From Rubrobacter taiwanensis (GTDB taxonomy: Bacteria; Actinomycetota; Rubrobacteria; Rubrobacterales; Rubrobacteraceae): 64,000 nucleotides of DNA. Below the pieces are notes generated by a model, which saw only the letters and a program-made list of their open reading frames with translations, made no database searches and had not been told where the DNA came from. This document shows, piece after piece, positions 9,205-16,750 of this stretch (position 1 is its first letter; each line of letters starts with the position of its first letter). Location of the stretch: NCBI RefSeq assembly GCF_004337705.1, contig NZ_SKBU01000015.1, positions 326,529 through 390,528 on the forward strand, given 5' to 3'. A program made the position numbers and the translations under genes.

Positions 9205-9279
9205 TAAAAGGATATTGATGTGCTATTTTCCGCCAGTTAAACTTAGGGTGGAGAAGAAACCGACCGCATAGAGGGGAAC

Positions 9280-10425
9280 GTGTCCGAGGTTCCGGTTCCA
9301 CAGTACCATAGAGTCAAGCAAGCGCTGCTCCGGGAGATAGAGAGTTCCGATTACGCTCCGGATGAGCCGTTCATCACCACGCGCGAGGTCTGCAGCCGTT
9401 TTGGAGTGAGCACCACCACCGCCGTGCGCGCTCTTGATGATCTCGTACGGGAAGGCGTACTGGTTCGGAAACGGGGGCGCGGTACGTTCGTCACTGACAA
9501 ACGGCAAGTGCGAGAGAGCATCCCGAGCCGCAACACCAGAACGTTGGGCTGTATCTTCAGTGGGCTCCAGGGCCGGCATATGTCGGAGATGCTCAGTGGA
9601 ATCGAATCCGTTTGCAGGGAAGCTGGGTATCGCGTACTGCTCTTCGACTCGGCCGAGTCGGCTGAGAAGGAAGCACACAACCTGCAGCGGGCACTCGACG
9701 CCGAAGTCAGCGGCCTGATCGTGTGTCCAGTTGATGGCTACTCCAATTCCACTCACTTCAACAAACTGCTCGAGCGGGGGCTGCCGCTAGTCATGGTCGA
9801 CCGCTATTACCCCGGTCTGGTAACCGACGTGGTGGTGCCGGACAACTTCGCGATCGGCTATCAGCTAACAGACTACCTGATCGGCAAGGGACACCGCTAC
9901 ATCGCCACTCTTTGGGGAGATACCCAGTGTACAAGTGTGCAGGATCGCCTGTCCGGATACCGGCGGGCCCTACAAGAGCACGGACTTCCTATCATTCCCG
10001 AGCTGGCGGCTCTAATCTCATACGAGAAGCTGCCGGAGAGAAAGCGCAGCGAACTTCTGCAATCGTGGCTGGAAGCGCCCCACCGTCCATCCGCTTTCCT
10101 CTGTGTGAACGGCTACGTGATGGCGCTCCTGGTTAAAGACTTGATCCACCTCGGAGTAAACTTGTCTGAGGAAGAAGCGGTTCTCGCCGGGATGGACGAT
10201 GTAGGTCCCCACGATCTCCTGCCGTTTGCCACGATTGCCGCTGTTTTGCCCTCGTATGAGATGGGCAGCAAGGCCATGCATTTGCTGCTCGATCATATCG
10301 AGCGTGGAGAAGAAACCCGGCATATCCTTCGCCACATTGTGCTGCCAATCGATGTATCTATAAAGGATTTGAAGCCTGTTCACCTGCAGGCCAGAGCAGC
10401 GAAGGGTGCCCGAGCGGATCATTGA
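9280..10425 (+). CDS. GntR-type HTH fused to LacI-type sensor, transcriptional regulator
   Basis: 381-aa cytoplasmic regulator. Residues 1-70 are a GntR winged helix (FGVSTTTAVRALDDLVREGVLVRKRGRGTFV). From about residue 80 a periplasmic-binding-protein-like sugar sensor follows (LGCIFSGLQGRHMSEML, VDRYYPGLVTDVVVPDN, LAGMDDVGPHDLLP). This is the AraR-like architecture that binds a sugar and releases the operator. GTG start with GAGGGGA just upstream. Divergent from the transporter operon and separated by the operator at 9159-9180, so the mannoside operon is its likely target. Last gene of the island. Confidence 0.92.
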   Translation: MSEVPVPQYHRVKQALLREIESSDYAPDEPFITTREVCSRFGVSTTTAVRALDDLVREGVLVRKRGRGTFVTDKRQVRESIPSRNTRTLGCIFSGLQGRHMSEMLSGIESVCREAGYRVLLFDSAESAEKEAHNLQRALDAEVSGLIVCPVDGYSNSTHFNKLLERGLPLVMVDRYYPGLVTDVVVPDNFAIGYQLTDYLIGKGHRYIATLWGDTQCTSVQDRLSGYRRALQEHGLPIIPELAALISYEKLPERKRSELLQSWLEAPHRPSAFLCVNGYVMALLVKDLIHLGVNLSEEEAVLAGMDDVGPHDLLPFATIAAVLPSYEMGSKAMHLLLDHIERGEETRHILRHIVLPIDVSIKDLKPVHLQARAAKGARADH

Positions 10426-10457
10426 TCCAGGACGGCCGGGCTCTCGTCAGGTTCAAT

Positions 10458-10480
10458 GCTGCTCTACCTGCTCCTGAGCT
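10458..10480 (+). repeat. Right 23-bp copy of the argF 3' end (candidate attR)
   Basis: Exact match to argF codons at 3113-3135, here followed by TGA and then the hairpin at 10490-10518. Read in the argF frame it gives LLYLLLS-stop. Probably the original chromosomal 3' end of argF, displaced 7.3 kb by insertion of the mannosidase island. Confidence 0.75.
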
Positions 10481-10481
10481 G

Positions 10482-10518
10482 AAAAAAGAGAGGCCCGGCG
10501 GATGGGGGACCGGGCCTC
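10482..10518 (-). terminator. Rho-independent terminator
   Basis: Nine-bp perfect stem GAGGCCCGG / CCGGGCCTC (10490-10498 and 10510-10518) with an 11-nt loop. On the minus strand it is followed by TCTTTTTT. It ends the 65-aa gene; on the plus strand it may once have met transcripts from argF. Confidence 0.75.
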
Positions 10519-10540
10519 CCAGGGTGTGGGACAGGCGAAA

Positions 10541-10738
10541 CTAAGCGGTGTCGCCCGGAGAGCCTATCCGCCGGGCGAAGACGTCGCAGGACTCCGGCCT
10601 GAGCTCCCAGTAGTAGAGGATGAGGCAATCGCCGGCACCGTCCAGCGAAACCCTCTCCCCCAACCGGGGCGGAACCTCCTCAAACCTGCGCCCGAGCTGC
10701 TCCCCAGTCTCAGCGTCTCTGTAATGCACCGCAACCAT
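10541..10738 (-). CDS. Small protein of unknown function (65 aa)
   Basis: Not recognised. Support for a real gene: AAGGAGG six bases before the ATG and a strong terminator just after the stop. The protein is soluble, acidic, with a central ILYYWELRPESCD segment and one Cys. Upstream is an AT-rich stretch with a palindrome at 10827-10841. Confidence 0.65.
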   Translation of the reverse strand: MVAVHYRDAETGEQLGRRFEEVPPRLGERVSLDGAGDCLILYYWELRPESCDVFARRIGSPGDTA

Positions 10739-10826
10739 CGCACGCCTCCTTCTCGCTCCCGGCCCTGCACCGACAATCTACACCCAGATCGCGGCATAAG
10801 TCTAATTTTTTGTTTTGATCGTTTTT

Positions 10827-10841
10827 ATAGATAACATCTAT
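10827..10841. promoter_or_regulatory. 15-bp palindrome ATAGAT-AAC-ATCTAT
   Basis: Perfect six-base arms in the AT-rich stretch (10801-10845) about 90 bp upstream of the 65-aa gene on the minus strand. Could be an operator; no regulator is identified. Confidence 0.35.
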
Positions 10842-10854
10842 GTTGGGGAGAGTA

Positions 10855-10893
10855 GCGGCCCGGCGGCCGGGAGGGCGAAGGCCGCCGGGCTGC
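10855..10893 (-). terminator. GC-rich hairpin after the DoxX gene
   Basis: 14-bp stem (10855-10868 with 10880-10893) with a single G-T pair and an 11-nt loop. It lies 80 bp past the DoxX stop. No run of T follows, so it may be a weak or factor-assisted terminator. Confidence 0.45.
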
Positions 10894-10973
10894 GTCCGGC
10901 GATGGAAGTGTAGTCTGGTCTGCGCGGACCGGGCATGTGCCGGGCGGCCTATATCGGGCTGCGGGGGGGGTGG

Positions 10974-11483
10974 TTACTCGCCCTGTTCCCCTTCCTCTTG
11001 TCCCTGAGGCTCGCTCTTTGCGGCGAGGTAGACGGTGATGGCTATAATCAAGAGGCCCGCGAGGGCTATCCAGCGCGGCAGCCGGATGCCCAGCGCCCGG
11101 TCCAGAGAGTATTTACCCGGGCCGGCCAGCATGAGGGCCGTGGCGATGGAGATATTGGTGACCGGCAGCTCCGGCCCGCCCTCGGTCACCCAGATGGGCT
11201 TGCCCCAGTGAGCCTTTCTCGTGGCCATGGTCATAGCGCCTATGACTCCGAGGGGGCCGAGCGGGTTGAGCAGTCCCAGCAGCGAGAGCACTCCGCCGCC
11301 GAACTCGGAGCCTCCGGCCAGGATGGCCCAGGGACGTCCGGGGCGAAGCCCCATCGACTCCAGCCAGCCGCTGGTACCCTCCAGCCCGTACCCTCCCCAC
11401 CAGCCGAACAGTTTCTGGGCTCCGTGCCCCAGCATCAGGGAGCCCATGACGGTGCGCAAGACCAGCAGTGCCAGATCCGTCAC
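10974..11483 (-). CDS. DoxX family membrane protein
   Basis: 169 aa with four hydrophobic segments. The N-terminal LVLRTVMGSLMLGHGAQKLFGWWGG is the DoxX signature. Family members are small integral membrane proteins, some tied to redox stress, with no firm reaction. I chose the GTG at 11483 because GAGAGGAGG lies ten bases upstream and DoxX proteins start right at the first helix; a longer frame to 11600 adds 39 residues without family character. The C-terminus is acidic. Confidence 0.85.
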   Translation of the reverse strand: MTDLALLVLRTVMGSLMLGHGAQKLFGWWGGYGLEGTSGWLESMGLRPGRPWAILAGGSEFGGGVLSLLGLLNPLGPLGVIGAMTMATRKAHWGKPIWVTEGGPELPVTNISIATALMLAGPGKYSLDRALGIRLPRWIALAGLLIIAITVYLAAKSEPQGQEEGEQGE

Positions 11484-11694
11484 GGTCCGATAACCTCCTC
11501 TCTTACCCCGCTCTTCTGCCAACAAGATAGCATCCGGCGGCCGGTTGCGTGAAGCCGCTTCCGTCTCAAAAGGAGCGGCGGGGAAGCCGGAGCCCCTCAC
11601 GCTATAACGGGCAGTGAGAAACCGCGAACGGACCGGTGCGCCCAGTCACACGGAGATAGGACTCCGGGCCGCAGCGCGGTGGTGTCAAAAGGAG

Positions 11695-11720
11695 AGCCCC
11701 CGGGTCACCGCCCGAGGGCT
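11695..11720 (-). terminator. Hairpin after tRNA-Phe
   Basis: AGCCCCCGGG / CCCGAGGGCT, ten pairs with one mismatch. TTTT follows on both strands (11720-11723 plus, 11687-11690 minus), so it can act in either direction. It lies 30 bp beyond the tRNA 3' end. Confidence 0.55.
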
Positions 11721-11749
11721 TTTCCTGCCACTTGCAGGGATTTTATAAG

Positions 11750-11822
11750 TGGCGGGACCCGGATTCGAACCGGGGACACCATGATTTTCAGTCATGTGCT
11801 CTACCAACTGAGCTATCCCGCC
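11750..11822 (-). tRNA. tRNA-Phe (GAA)
   Basis: 73-nt cloverleaf on the minus strand: acceptor GGCGGGA / TCCCGCC, D-arm AGCTCAGTTGGTAGAGC, anticodon loop CTGAAAA with GAA, T-arm GGTTCGAATCC, discriminator A. CCA is not encoded. Confidence 0.97.
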
Positions 11823-11874
11823 CGGTGGCCGCGTGCAGATTCTAGTTTACGGAGAGAGCCGTATCAAGGGCTGT

Positions 11875-12216
11875 CTAGTCTCCGGAGCGCCTGAAACGCT
11901 CCAGCCTGAACGCTTCCTCCAGCATCTCACGCGGCATGGCCCCGACGACGGCCTTCGGCCGCTCGTCCGGTTCAAAGAAGGCTACGGTCGGGATGCTGGA
12001 AATCCCGAAGTGTCCGGCGAGCTCGTTCTCGGCGTCGACGTCCACCTTCGCCACCTTGACCGCCCCTTCGTAGTCCCGGGCGATCTCCTCCATCACCGGC
12101 GCCACCGCCCGGCAGGGCTGACACCACTCGGCCCAGAAATCCACGAGCACCGGGATATCCGAGTTCAGGACCTCTTCCTCGAAATTCGCCGACGTCACTT
12201 CCACCGGCTTGGCCAT
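11875..12216 (-). CDS. trxA: Thioredoxin
   Basis: 113-aa thioredoxin fold: VLVDFWAEWCQPCRAVAPVMEEIA with the redox pair, then KVDVDAENELAGHFGISSIPTVAFF with the cis-Pro. The active site is WCQPC rather than the canonical WCGPC, which should shift its redox potential; it may be a specialised disulfide reductase. Start at ATG 12216, preceded by GGGAGG at six bases; an upstream ATG adds ten residues without family similarity. Between tRNA-Phe and tRNA-Asp. Confidence 0.92.
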   Translation of the reverse strand: MAKPVEVTSANFEEEVLNSDIPVLVDFWAEWCQPCRAVAPVMEEIARDYEGAVKVAKVDVDAENELAGHFGISSIPTVAFFEPDERPKAVVGAMPREMLEEAFRLERFRRSGD

Positions 12217-12288
12217 GATCCGCCTCCCGCAGGTTGCCGACTCCAACGAGTATACCCGGGCGTCAAGGGGTCTGAACGGCGGAGAGAG

Positions 12289-12362
<74 letters not shown>

Positions 12363-12405
12363 GCGTCAGGCCAGAGCAGAGTGTAACAAATCCGCCCGGG
12401 AATTT

Positions 12406-12684
12406 CTATTCCCGGAGCGGCGGGAGCCGGATCTCCTCACAGGCCAGATCTTCCAGCCGGTCGGCTCTCTCCCGCAGGCGCCGGGCCCTCTCCAGAAGCC
12501 TCTCCCGGAGCTCCTCCTCGCCGGACGAGGCGCACCCCGAACACACCCGGCCCACGAGCTCGCCGCGGCCGCTGCGGGCCACGAGCAGCGGGTCGCCGTC
12601 GGCGAGCTCGAAGGGGGTATCGCACAGCGCGCACGGCGAGAGTACGCACACAAGCTCCACGCGGCCTTCGGCCCTGATCTCCAT
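12406..12684 (-). CDS. Small protein with two CxxC motifs
   Basis: 92 aa. C18-A-L-C21 and C48-S-G-C51 can form a zinc ribbon; a charged, probably helical C-terminus follows (RERLLERARRLRERADRLEDLA). Function unknown; I recognise no named family. It follows uspA by 24 bp on the same strand and may be cotranscribed with the stress gene. Confidence 0.65.
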   Translation of the reverse strand: MEIRAEGRVELVCVLSPCALCDTPFELADGDPLLVARSGRGELVGRVCSGCASSGEEELRERLLERARRLRERADRLEDLACEEIRLPPLRE

Positions 12685-12708
12685 CAGGCTCTCTTGGAGG
12701 TCAGCGCC

Positions 12709-13161
12709 TCACCGCGGACCGGGGCCGGATTCTCCGCCGCGCACTACCAGAACGGGACAGTGAGCGTGCCGGACCACCGAGTCCGAGATGCTGCCCAGGA
12801 GCACCCGTCTCATGCCGCCCAGCCCCCGGCTGCCCATGACTATCAGGCCGGCGCCTATCTCTTCGGCCAGCCGGACGATCCGTTCGTCCGGGCGGCCCAG
12901 ATCGAGGTGCGCCCGGGCGACGGTCCCTCCGGCCGCCTCTATCCGCCGCACCTGCTCGTCGAGCAGGCGCCGTGACTCGGGACCGATCCGCTCCTCATCC
13001 GCCTCTGCAAAGCCGGCGATCATGGGCAGAGCCGGTTCGACGTATGCCACGTGCAGCTCCGATCCGGTGGCGTTAGCCAGCTCCACCGCCGTATGCGCCG
13101 CCAGCTCCGCGTCCGCCGAACCGTCGGTCGCCAAGAGTATCTTCGTCGGAAAGATGCTCAC
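12709..13161 (-). CDS. Universal stress protein, UspA family
   Basis: 150-aa cytoplasmic protein. Starts KILLATDGSADAELA and ends with the ATP-binding block VMGSRGLGG then GSISDSVVRHAHCPVLVV, as in ATP-binding Usp proteins. The GTG start lies inside the 3' end of the DIP synthase gene, an overlap of 89 bases in another frame. A start closer to that stop would remove the conserved first strand, so the overlap looks real. Probably cotranscribed with the DIP genes. Confidence 0.9.
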   Translation of the reverse strand: MSIFPTKILLATDGSADAELAAHTAVELANATGSELHVAYVEPALPMIAGFAEADEERIGPESRRLLDEQVRRIEAAGGTVARAHLDLGRPDERIVRLAEEIGAGLIVMGSRGLGGMRRVLLGSISDSVVRHAHCPVLVVRGGESGPGPR

Positions 13162-14482
13162 CGCCTGACTCCTCCCGGCCGTCTCGCTCTCCGAGCCTCC
13201 TGCCTCGCAGGGCCAGCAGGCGTCTTACAACCTCGGCGGCGGCGCCGGCTCCGACCGCTAACAGCGCCGATGCGGGTACCCCCGTCAGCGCTCCGAGCGC
13301 CAGCACCCCCAGCCGGACGTCCCGGGTGGCGGCGAAGCCCGTGAACTCCTCCGGCACCTCGCCGAACGCCGCCTCCCACCGCGCCCGCGTGTAGGGTACC
13401 ATTAGAGCTCCTGCCAGCGCCAGAAACCCGGCCTGCACACCCCAGCGCGAACGGGACCCGAGCGCCATCCCCGCGATGATCAGGGCGTCGGCCCCGCGGT
13501 CCAGAACGGCGTCCAGAACCTGCCCCTCGGCCGAACTCTCCAGCCGGGCGCGGGCCAGCTCCCCGTCGCAGCCGTCCAGCACCGAGGAGAGCTGCACCAG
13601 CACCCCACCCGCCGCCAGCGAGCCCCGGGCGAGGAGCCCGGCGCTCGCGGCGGCGAGAGCGAAGCTCATCAGGCTTACCTGGTCGGGGGTCACGGAGGTG
13701 TCGAGCAGCCTGCGGGTTATGCCGCGTCCGAGCCGCCGGTTGAGATGCCGGGAGATGAACCCGTCCCGGCTCCCCCGGGTTGCGGCCAGCACCGCGTCTA
13801 CGGCGCGCTCGATGTCCTCCGGCGTATCCACGTCGGCCCACGGAGCCCCGGCGAGGTCGCAGGCTGCCAGCTCGCCGCCGGAGGCCAGCCACTTCCTCTT
13901 GATCGCGTTCCAGGAGAGCGGTCCCGGCTCCCCCCCGAGCGGCTCGAGAGCCGCCCGCGAGCAGACGAACAACCCCGCATCGAGGGCGTCGTAGGGCTCA
14001 AGCCCTTTCCCCAGAGCGACCACGCGCCCGGATTCCAGCCGCACCCGGGTGGCCTCCCCGGGATCGGCGAACGACGGCCGGCTGTCCACGGCCGCCACGA
14101 AGTCTCCGGGTGTCGCGATCAGCCGCCGCACGGAATCGGGCGTGTGCACGTGGTCGACCATGGCGACAACGAACCGTTCCGGAAGGTGTGGTACGGCGCC
14201 CAGCACGGAGGTGCCGTTCCCCCGCGCATAGTCCGGGTTCTCCAGCACCTCCACGTCCGGAAACCGGGAGCGGACGAACTCGGCGACCTCCTCCCCCCGG
14301 TGCCCAACGACGACCATCGTCTTCCCCCGTACGCCCCCGGCACGCAGGGTCCGCACAGCGCGCTCTACGAGAGGGAGGCCGGCGACCCGCACCAGCGGCT
14401 TCGGACATCCGCAGGCCCGCAGCCGCTCGCCCAGGCCAGCGGCCAGGACGGCCGCACCGAGCTCACTACCGGCGGATCTCAT
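13073..14482 (-). CDS. Bifunctional CTP:inositol-1-phosphate cytidylyltransferase / di-myo-inositol-phosphate phosphate synthase (IPCT/DIPPS)
   Basis: 469 aa, two domains. Residues about 8-235 are a sugar nucleotidyltransferase (AAVLAAGLGERL with CPKPLVRVAG, AMVDHV and WADVDTPED). Residues about 240-430 are a CDP-alcohol phosphotransferase in the membrane, with DGCDGELARARLESSAEGQVLDAVLDRGAD matching the DGxxARxxxxxxxxGxxxDxxxD motif. This fusion is known as the key enzyme of di-myo-inositol phosphate synthesis: it makes CDP-inositol and joins it to inositol phosphate. It overlaps the upstream inositol phosphate synthase gene by 17 bases. The last 45 residues are low-complexity and overlap uspA. 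A separate phosphatase completes the pathway and is not visible here. Confidence 0.9.
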   Translation of the reverse strand: MRSAGSELGAAVLAAGLGERLRACGCPKPLVRVAGLPLVERAVRTLRAGGVRGKTMVVVGHRGEEVAEFVRSRFPDVEVLENPDYARGNGTSVLGAVPHLPERFVVAMVDHVHTPDSVRRLIATPGDFVAAVDSRPSFADPGEATRVRLESGRVVALGKGLEPYDALDAGLFVCSRAALEPLGGEPGPLSWNAIKRKWLASGGELAACDLAGAPWADVDTPEDIERAVDAVLAATRGSRDGFISRHLNRRLGRGITRRLLDTSVTPDQVSLMSFALAAASAGLLARGSLAAGGVLVQLSSVLDGCDGELARARLESSAEGQVLDAVLDRGADALIIAGMALGSRSRWGVQAGFLALAGALMVPYTRARWEAAFGEVPEEFTGFAATRDVRLGVLALGALTGVPASALLAVGAGAAAEVVRRLLALRGRRLGERDGREESGGEHLSDEDTLGDRRFGGRGAGGAYGGGAG

Positions 14483-15770
14483 GCCGCCGCACCTCTTCCC
14501 CGCGCAGCTCCCTGAGGGTGTTCTTGAGCTTCATCAGCTGTATGAAGAGATCGTGCTCAGGATAGAGCCCAGGAGCAGTCATGGGGCTCTTGAAGTAGAA
14601 CGAAAGCCACTCCTGTATGCCCCCCATCCCCGCCCGCCCGGCAAGATCCACAAACAGCGCCAGATCCAAAACCACAGGCGCCGCCAAAATCGAGTCGCGG
14701 GCCAGAAAGTTGATCTTTATCTGCATCGGATAGCCAAGCCACCCAAAGATGTCTATGTTGTCCCACCCTTCCTTAGAGTCCCCCCTCGGCCGATAGTAGT
14801 CTATCTTCACCACATGCGATATATCCCCATAGAGCTCCGGGTAGAGCTCAGGCTGCAGTATCCACTCCAGAACCGAGAGCTTGCTTAGCTCCTTGCTCTT
14901 TAAGGAATCCGGATCGTCTAAAACCTCCCCGTCCCGGTTGCCCAAGATGTTGGTCGAGTACCACCCCTCAATCCCAAGCATCCGGGCCTTCAACCCAGGC
15001 GCCATTATCGTCTTTATCAGCGTCTGACCCGTCTTGAAGTCCTTGCCCGCTACCGGTACCCCACTCTCCCTAGCAAGCTCCACCAGAGCCGGTATATCCG
15101 CCGCTATAGAAGGCGCCCCGTTGGCATACCCAACCCCCTCCTTAATCGCCGCATAGGCGTAGAGCATCGCCGGAGAGATGGCCTCATCCGAAACATCCAG
15201 TGCCCGCTCAAATGCCTCCAAAGAGGAGTAAGCCTCCTTGTCAGGCTGAAGGTAGGCCTCCGTTGAGGCGCAGTTGATCATCACCGCCCGCTCCAAAGCG
15301 TGCTGGCGCTTGAAGCGCCTTATGTCCTCCCTTATTAGCTCCGCCGCCTCCCTTAAAGACCCAAACCTCTTGGTGTTCGTCCCCTCTATCCTGTGCACGT
15401 AGCGCCGCTCAAAGACCGCAGGCCACGGTACTACCCGCTGCAGCTCCTCCTTGACCGCCTCAAGATGCCCCTTCTCAAGCACCCCAGCCGTAACAGCCGC
15501 CTCGTAGGCGTCGTCGGGCAGCACATCCCACCCTCCAAATACCAGATCCTCAAGTCTATAGAGAGGAAGAAGCTCCTTTACCCTCCGCAGAGCCCCATCC
15601 TCACCGCCAGGCTCCATGAGCGCCATCTGGGTCAGGGAACCGACCGGCCGGCCGAGCCCTCTCTTGATCAGCTCCACCCCCGCGATGAAGGTGGTGGAGA
15701 CCGCCCCCATGCCCACCAGAAGCACCCCCAGCTTCCCGGAAGGCTCCCGTATCCTCCGTGCCTCTCCCAT
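14466..15770 (-). CDS. ino1: Inositol-3-phosphate (myo-inositol-1-phosphate) synthase
   Basis: 434-aa cytoplasmic NAD-dependent synthase that turns glucose-6-phosphate into inositol phosphate. LGVLLVGMGAVSTTFIAGV is the NAD fold start; the blocks VPVAGKDFKTGQTLIKT (catalytic Lys), NILGNRDGEVL and SKELSKL are diagnostic. ATG 15770 is chosen because AAGGAGG lies five bases upstream; an upstream start adds 17 residues. It supplies the substrate of the IPCT/DIPPS encoded directly downstream. Codon use at many Pro/Ser/Leu positions is less GC-biased than in its neighbours (ccaagc, cctta runs), a possible sign of transfer. Some actinobacteria use this enzyme for mycothiol or phosphatidylinositol, but the neighbour argues for DIP. 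Confidence 0.95.
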   Translation of the reverse strand: MGEARRIREPSGKLGVLLVGMGAVSTTFIAGVELIKRGLGRPVGSLTQMALMEPGGEDGALRRVKELLPLYRLEDLVFGGWDVLPDDAYEAAVTAGVLEKGHLEAVKEELQRVVPWPAVFERRYVHRIEGTNTKRFGSLREAAELIREDIRRFKRQHALERAVMINCASTEAYLQPDKEAYSSLEAFERALDVSDEAISPAMLYAYAAIKEGVGYANGAPSIAADIPALVELARESGVPVAGKDFKTGQTLIKTIMAPGLKARMLGIEGWYSTNILGNRDGEVLDDPDSLKSKELSKLSVLEWILQPELYPELYGDISHVVKIDYYRPRGDSKEGWDNIDIFGWLGYPMQIKINFLARDSILAAPVVLDLALFVDLAGRAGMGGIQEWLSFYFKSPMTAPGLYPEHDLFIQLMKLKNTLRELRGEEVRRHEIRR

Positions 15771-15863
15771 CCTCTCCTCCTTCACTCTCGTATCCCCGCC
15801 GAACCGGACGAATCTCACCACCCCACCCCGGGCACCCGGCCGCCACGGAGAATCATCCTCAAA

Positions 15864-15882
15864 TTTACCGTATTTTACCGTA
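15864..15882 (-). promoter_or_regulatory. Tandem TACGGTAAA repeat upstream of ino1
   Basis: On the plus strand TTTACCGTA occurs at 15864-15872 and 15874-15882, a ten-base period or one helical turn, 95 bp before the ino1 ATG. Such same-face tandem repeats are typical of OmpR/PhoB-type response regulator sites. AT-rich TATATTATAAAA (15893-15905) next to it can supply a -10 on the minus strand. Confidence 0.45.
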
Positions 15883-16030
15883 CATTAGCGCTTTTTATAA
15901 TATAAAGGAACGGAGAGCGGCGGGGTGTCCCCGGCCGCCGTCTCTGTGGCGGTTTAGGGAGGTGGAGTACGCTATAGTACGATGATTGTGAGGCGGGGGT
16001 GGCCGGTTCGGTCGAGCAGAGGGGGAAGAT

Positions 16031-16750
16031 TTGGAAGAGGAGCTGCTCAGCACTGAGGAAGTCGCCGGGTATCTGGGGGTAGAGCCGGTAACGGTCTGGC
16101 GCTGGTGTCGGGAGGGGGTGTTACCCTGTGCTAAGATTGGGCGCTCCTGGCGCATCCGGCGCTCGGCGGTTGAGGAGTTCGTGCGGAGGAACGAGCGTTC
16201 CGGCACGCTGGCGGACAGGCTGCGCGCTTTTCTGGAGATACCGGACAACGTATTCGCCGTCACTCAGACCCCCGATCTCATGCTCCGGCTGAACGCGGCG
16301 TTCTTCCGGGTGGGAGAGGCGCGGGGCGGAACGCTCGTCAAGTACCGTGGCGAGGGTCGGGAGCAGTCCGCGGAGAGGCTGCGCGCCGAGCTGGAGAGCG
16401 AGGGGCTGGACGCGGCGCTGCATCTCGCTGCCGAGAGCGAGGTTCCGGGGAGGCGCGCCGATGAGCTGAGGCGGCTGGTAGAGGACCGGCCGGACGACGG
16501 GCGCCCCATGTGGGTCAACTACGACTGGGAGCGCCGCCTCCCTCCGGAGGCGGCGCTCGAGCAGCAGCGCGGTATTACGGAGCTGGCCAGAGACAGCGAG
16601 CTCGTGATCATGACCACTGTGCTCGATTCGGAGCTGGACAGGTGGCCGGGTGTGCTGCAGCGGCGGGCGCAGCTCATGCACTCGGGGGCCATCTGGATGT
16701 CGGAGACGGGGCTGGCTCTGAGCCGCGTCACGCCGCTGCCCTCTCTCTGA
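16031..16750 (+). CDS. Excisionase/MerR-type HTH protein with unknown C-terminal domain
   Basis: 239 aa. Residues 1-50 match the helix-turn-helix excisionase type (LSTEEVAGYLGVEPVTVWRWCREGVLPCAKIGRSWRI). The remaining 180 residues form a domain I do not firmly recognise, with LVIMTTVLDSELDRWPGVLQRRAQLMHSGAIWMSE near the end; a ligand- or stress-sensing role is possible. TTG start after GAGGGGGAAG. Divergent from ino1 across 260 bp, so it might regulate the DIP genes, but nothing proves this. Confidence 0.75.
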   Translation: MEEELLSTEEVAGYLGVEPVTVWRWCREGVLPCAKIGRSWRIRRSAVEEFVRRNERSGTLADRLRAFLEIPDNVFAVTQTPDLMLRLNAAFFRVGEARGGTLVKYRGEGREQSAERLRAELESEGLDAALHLAAESEVPGRRADELRRLVEDRPDDGRPMWVNYDWERRLPPEAALEQQRGITELARDSELVIMTTVLDSELDRWPGVLQRRAQLMHSGAIWMSETGLALSRVTPLPSL

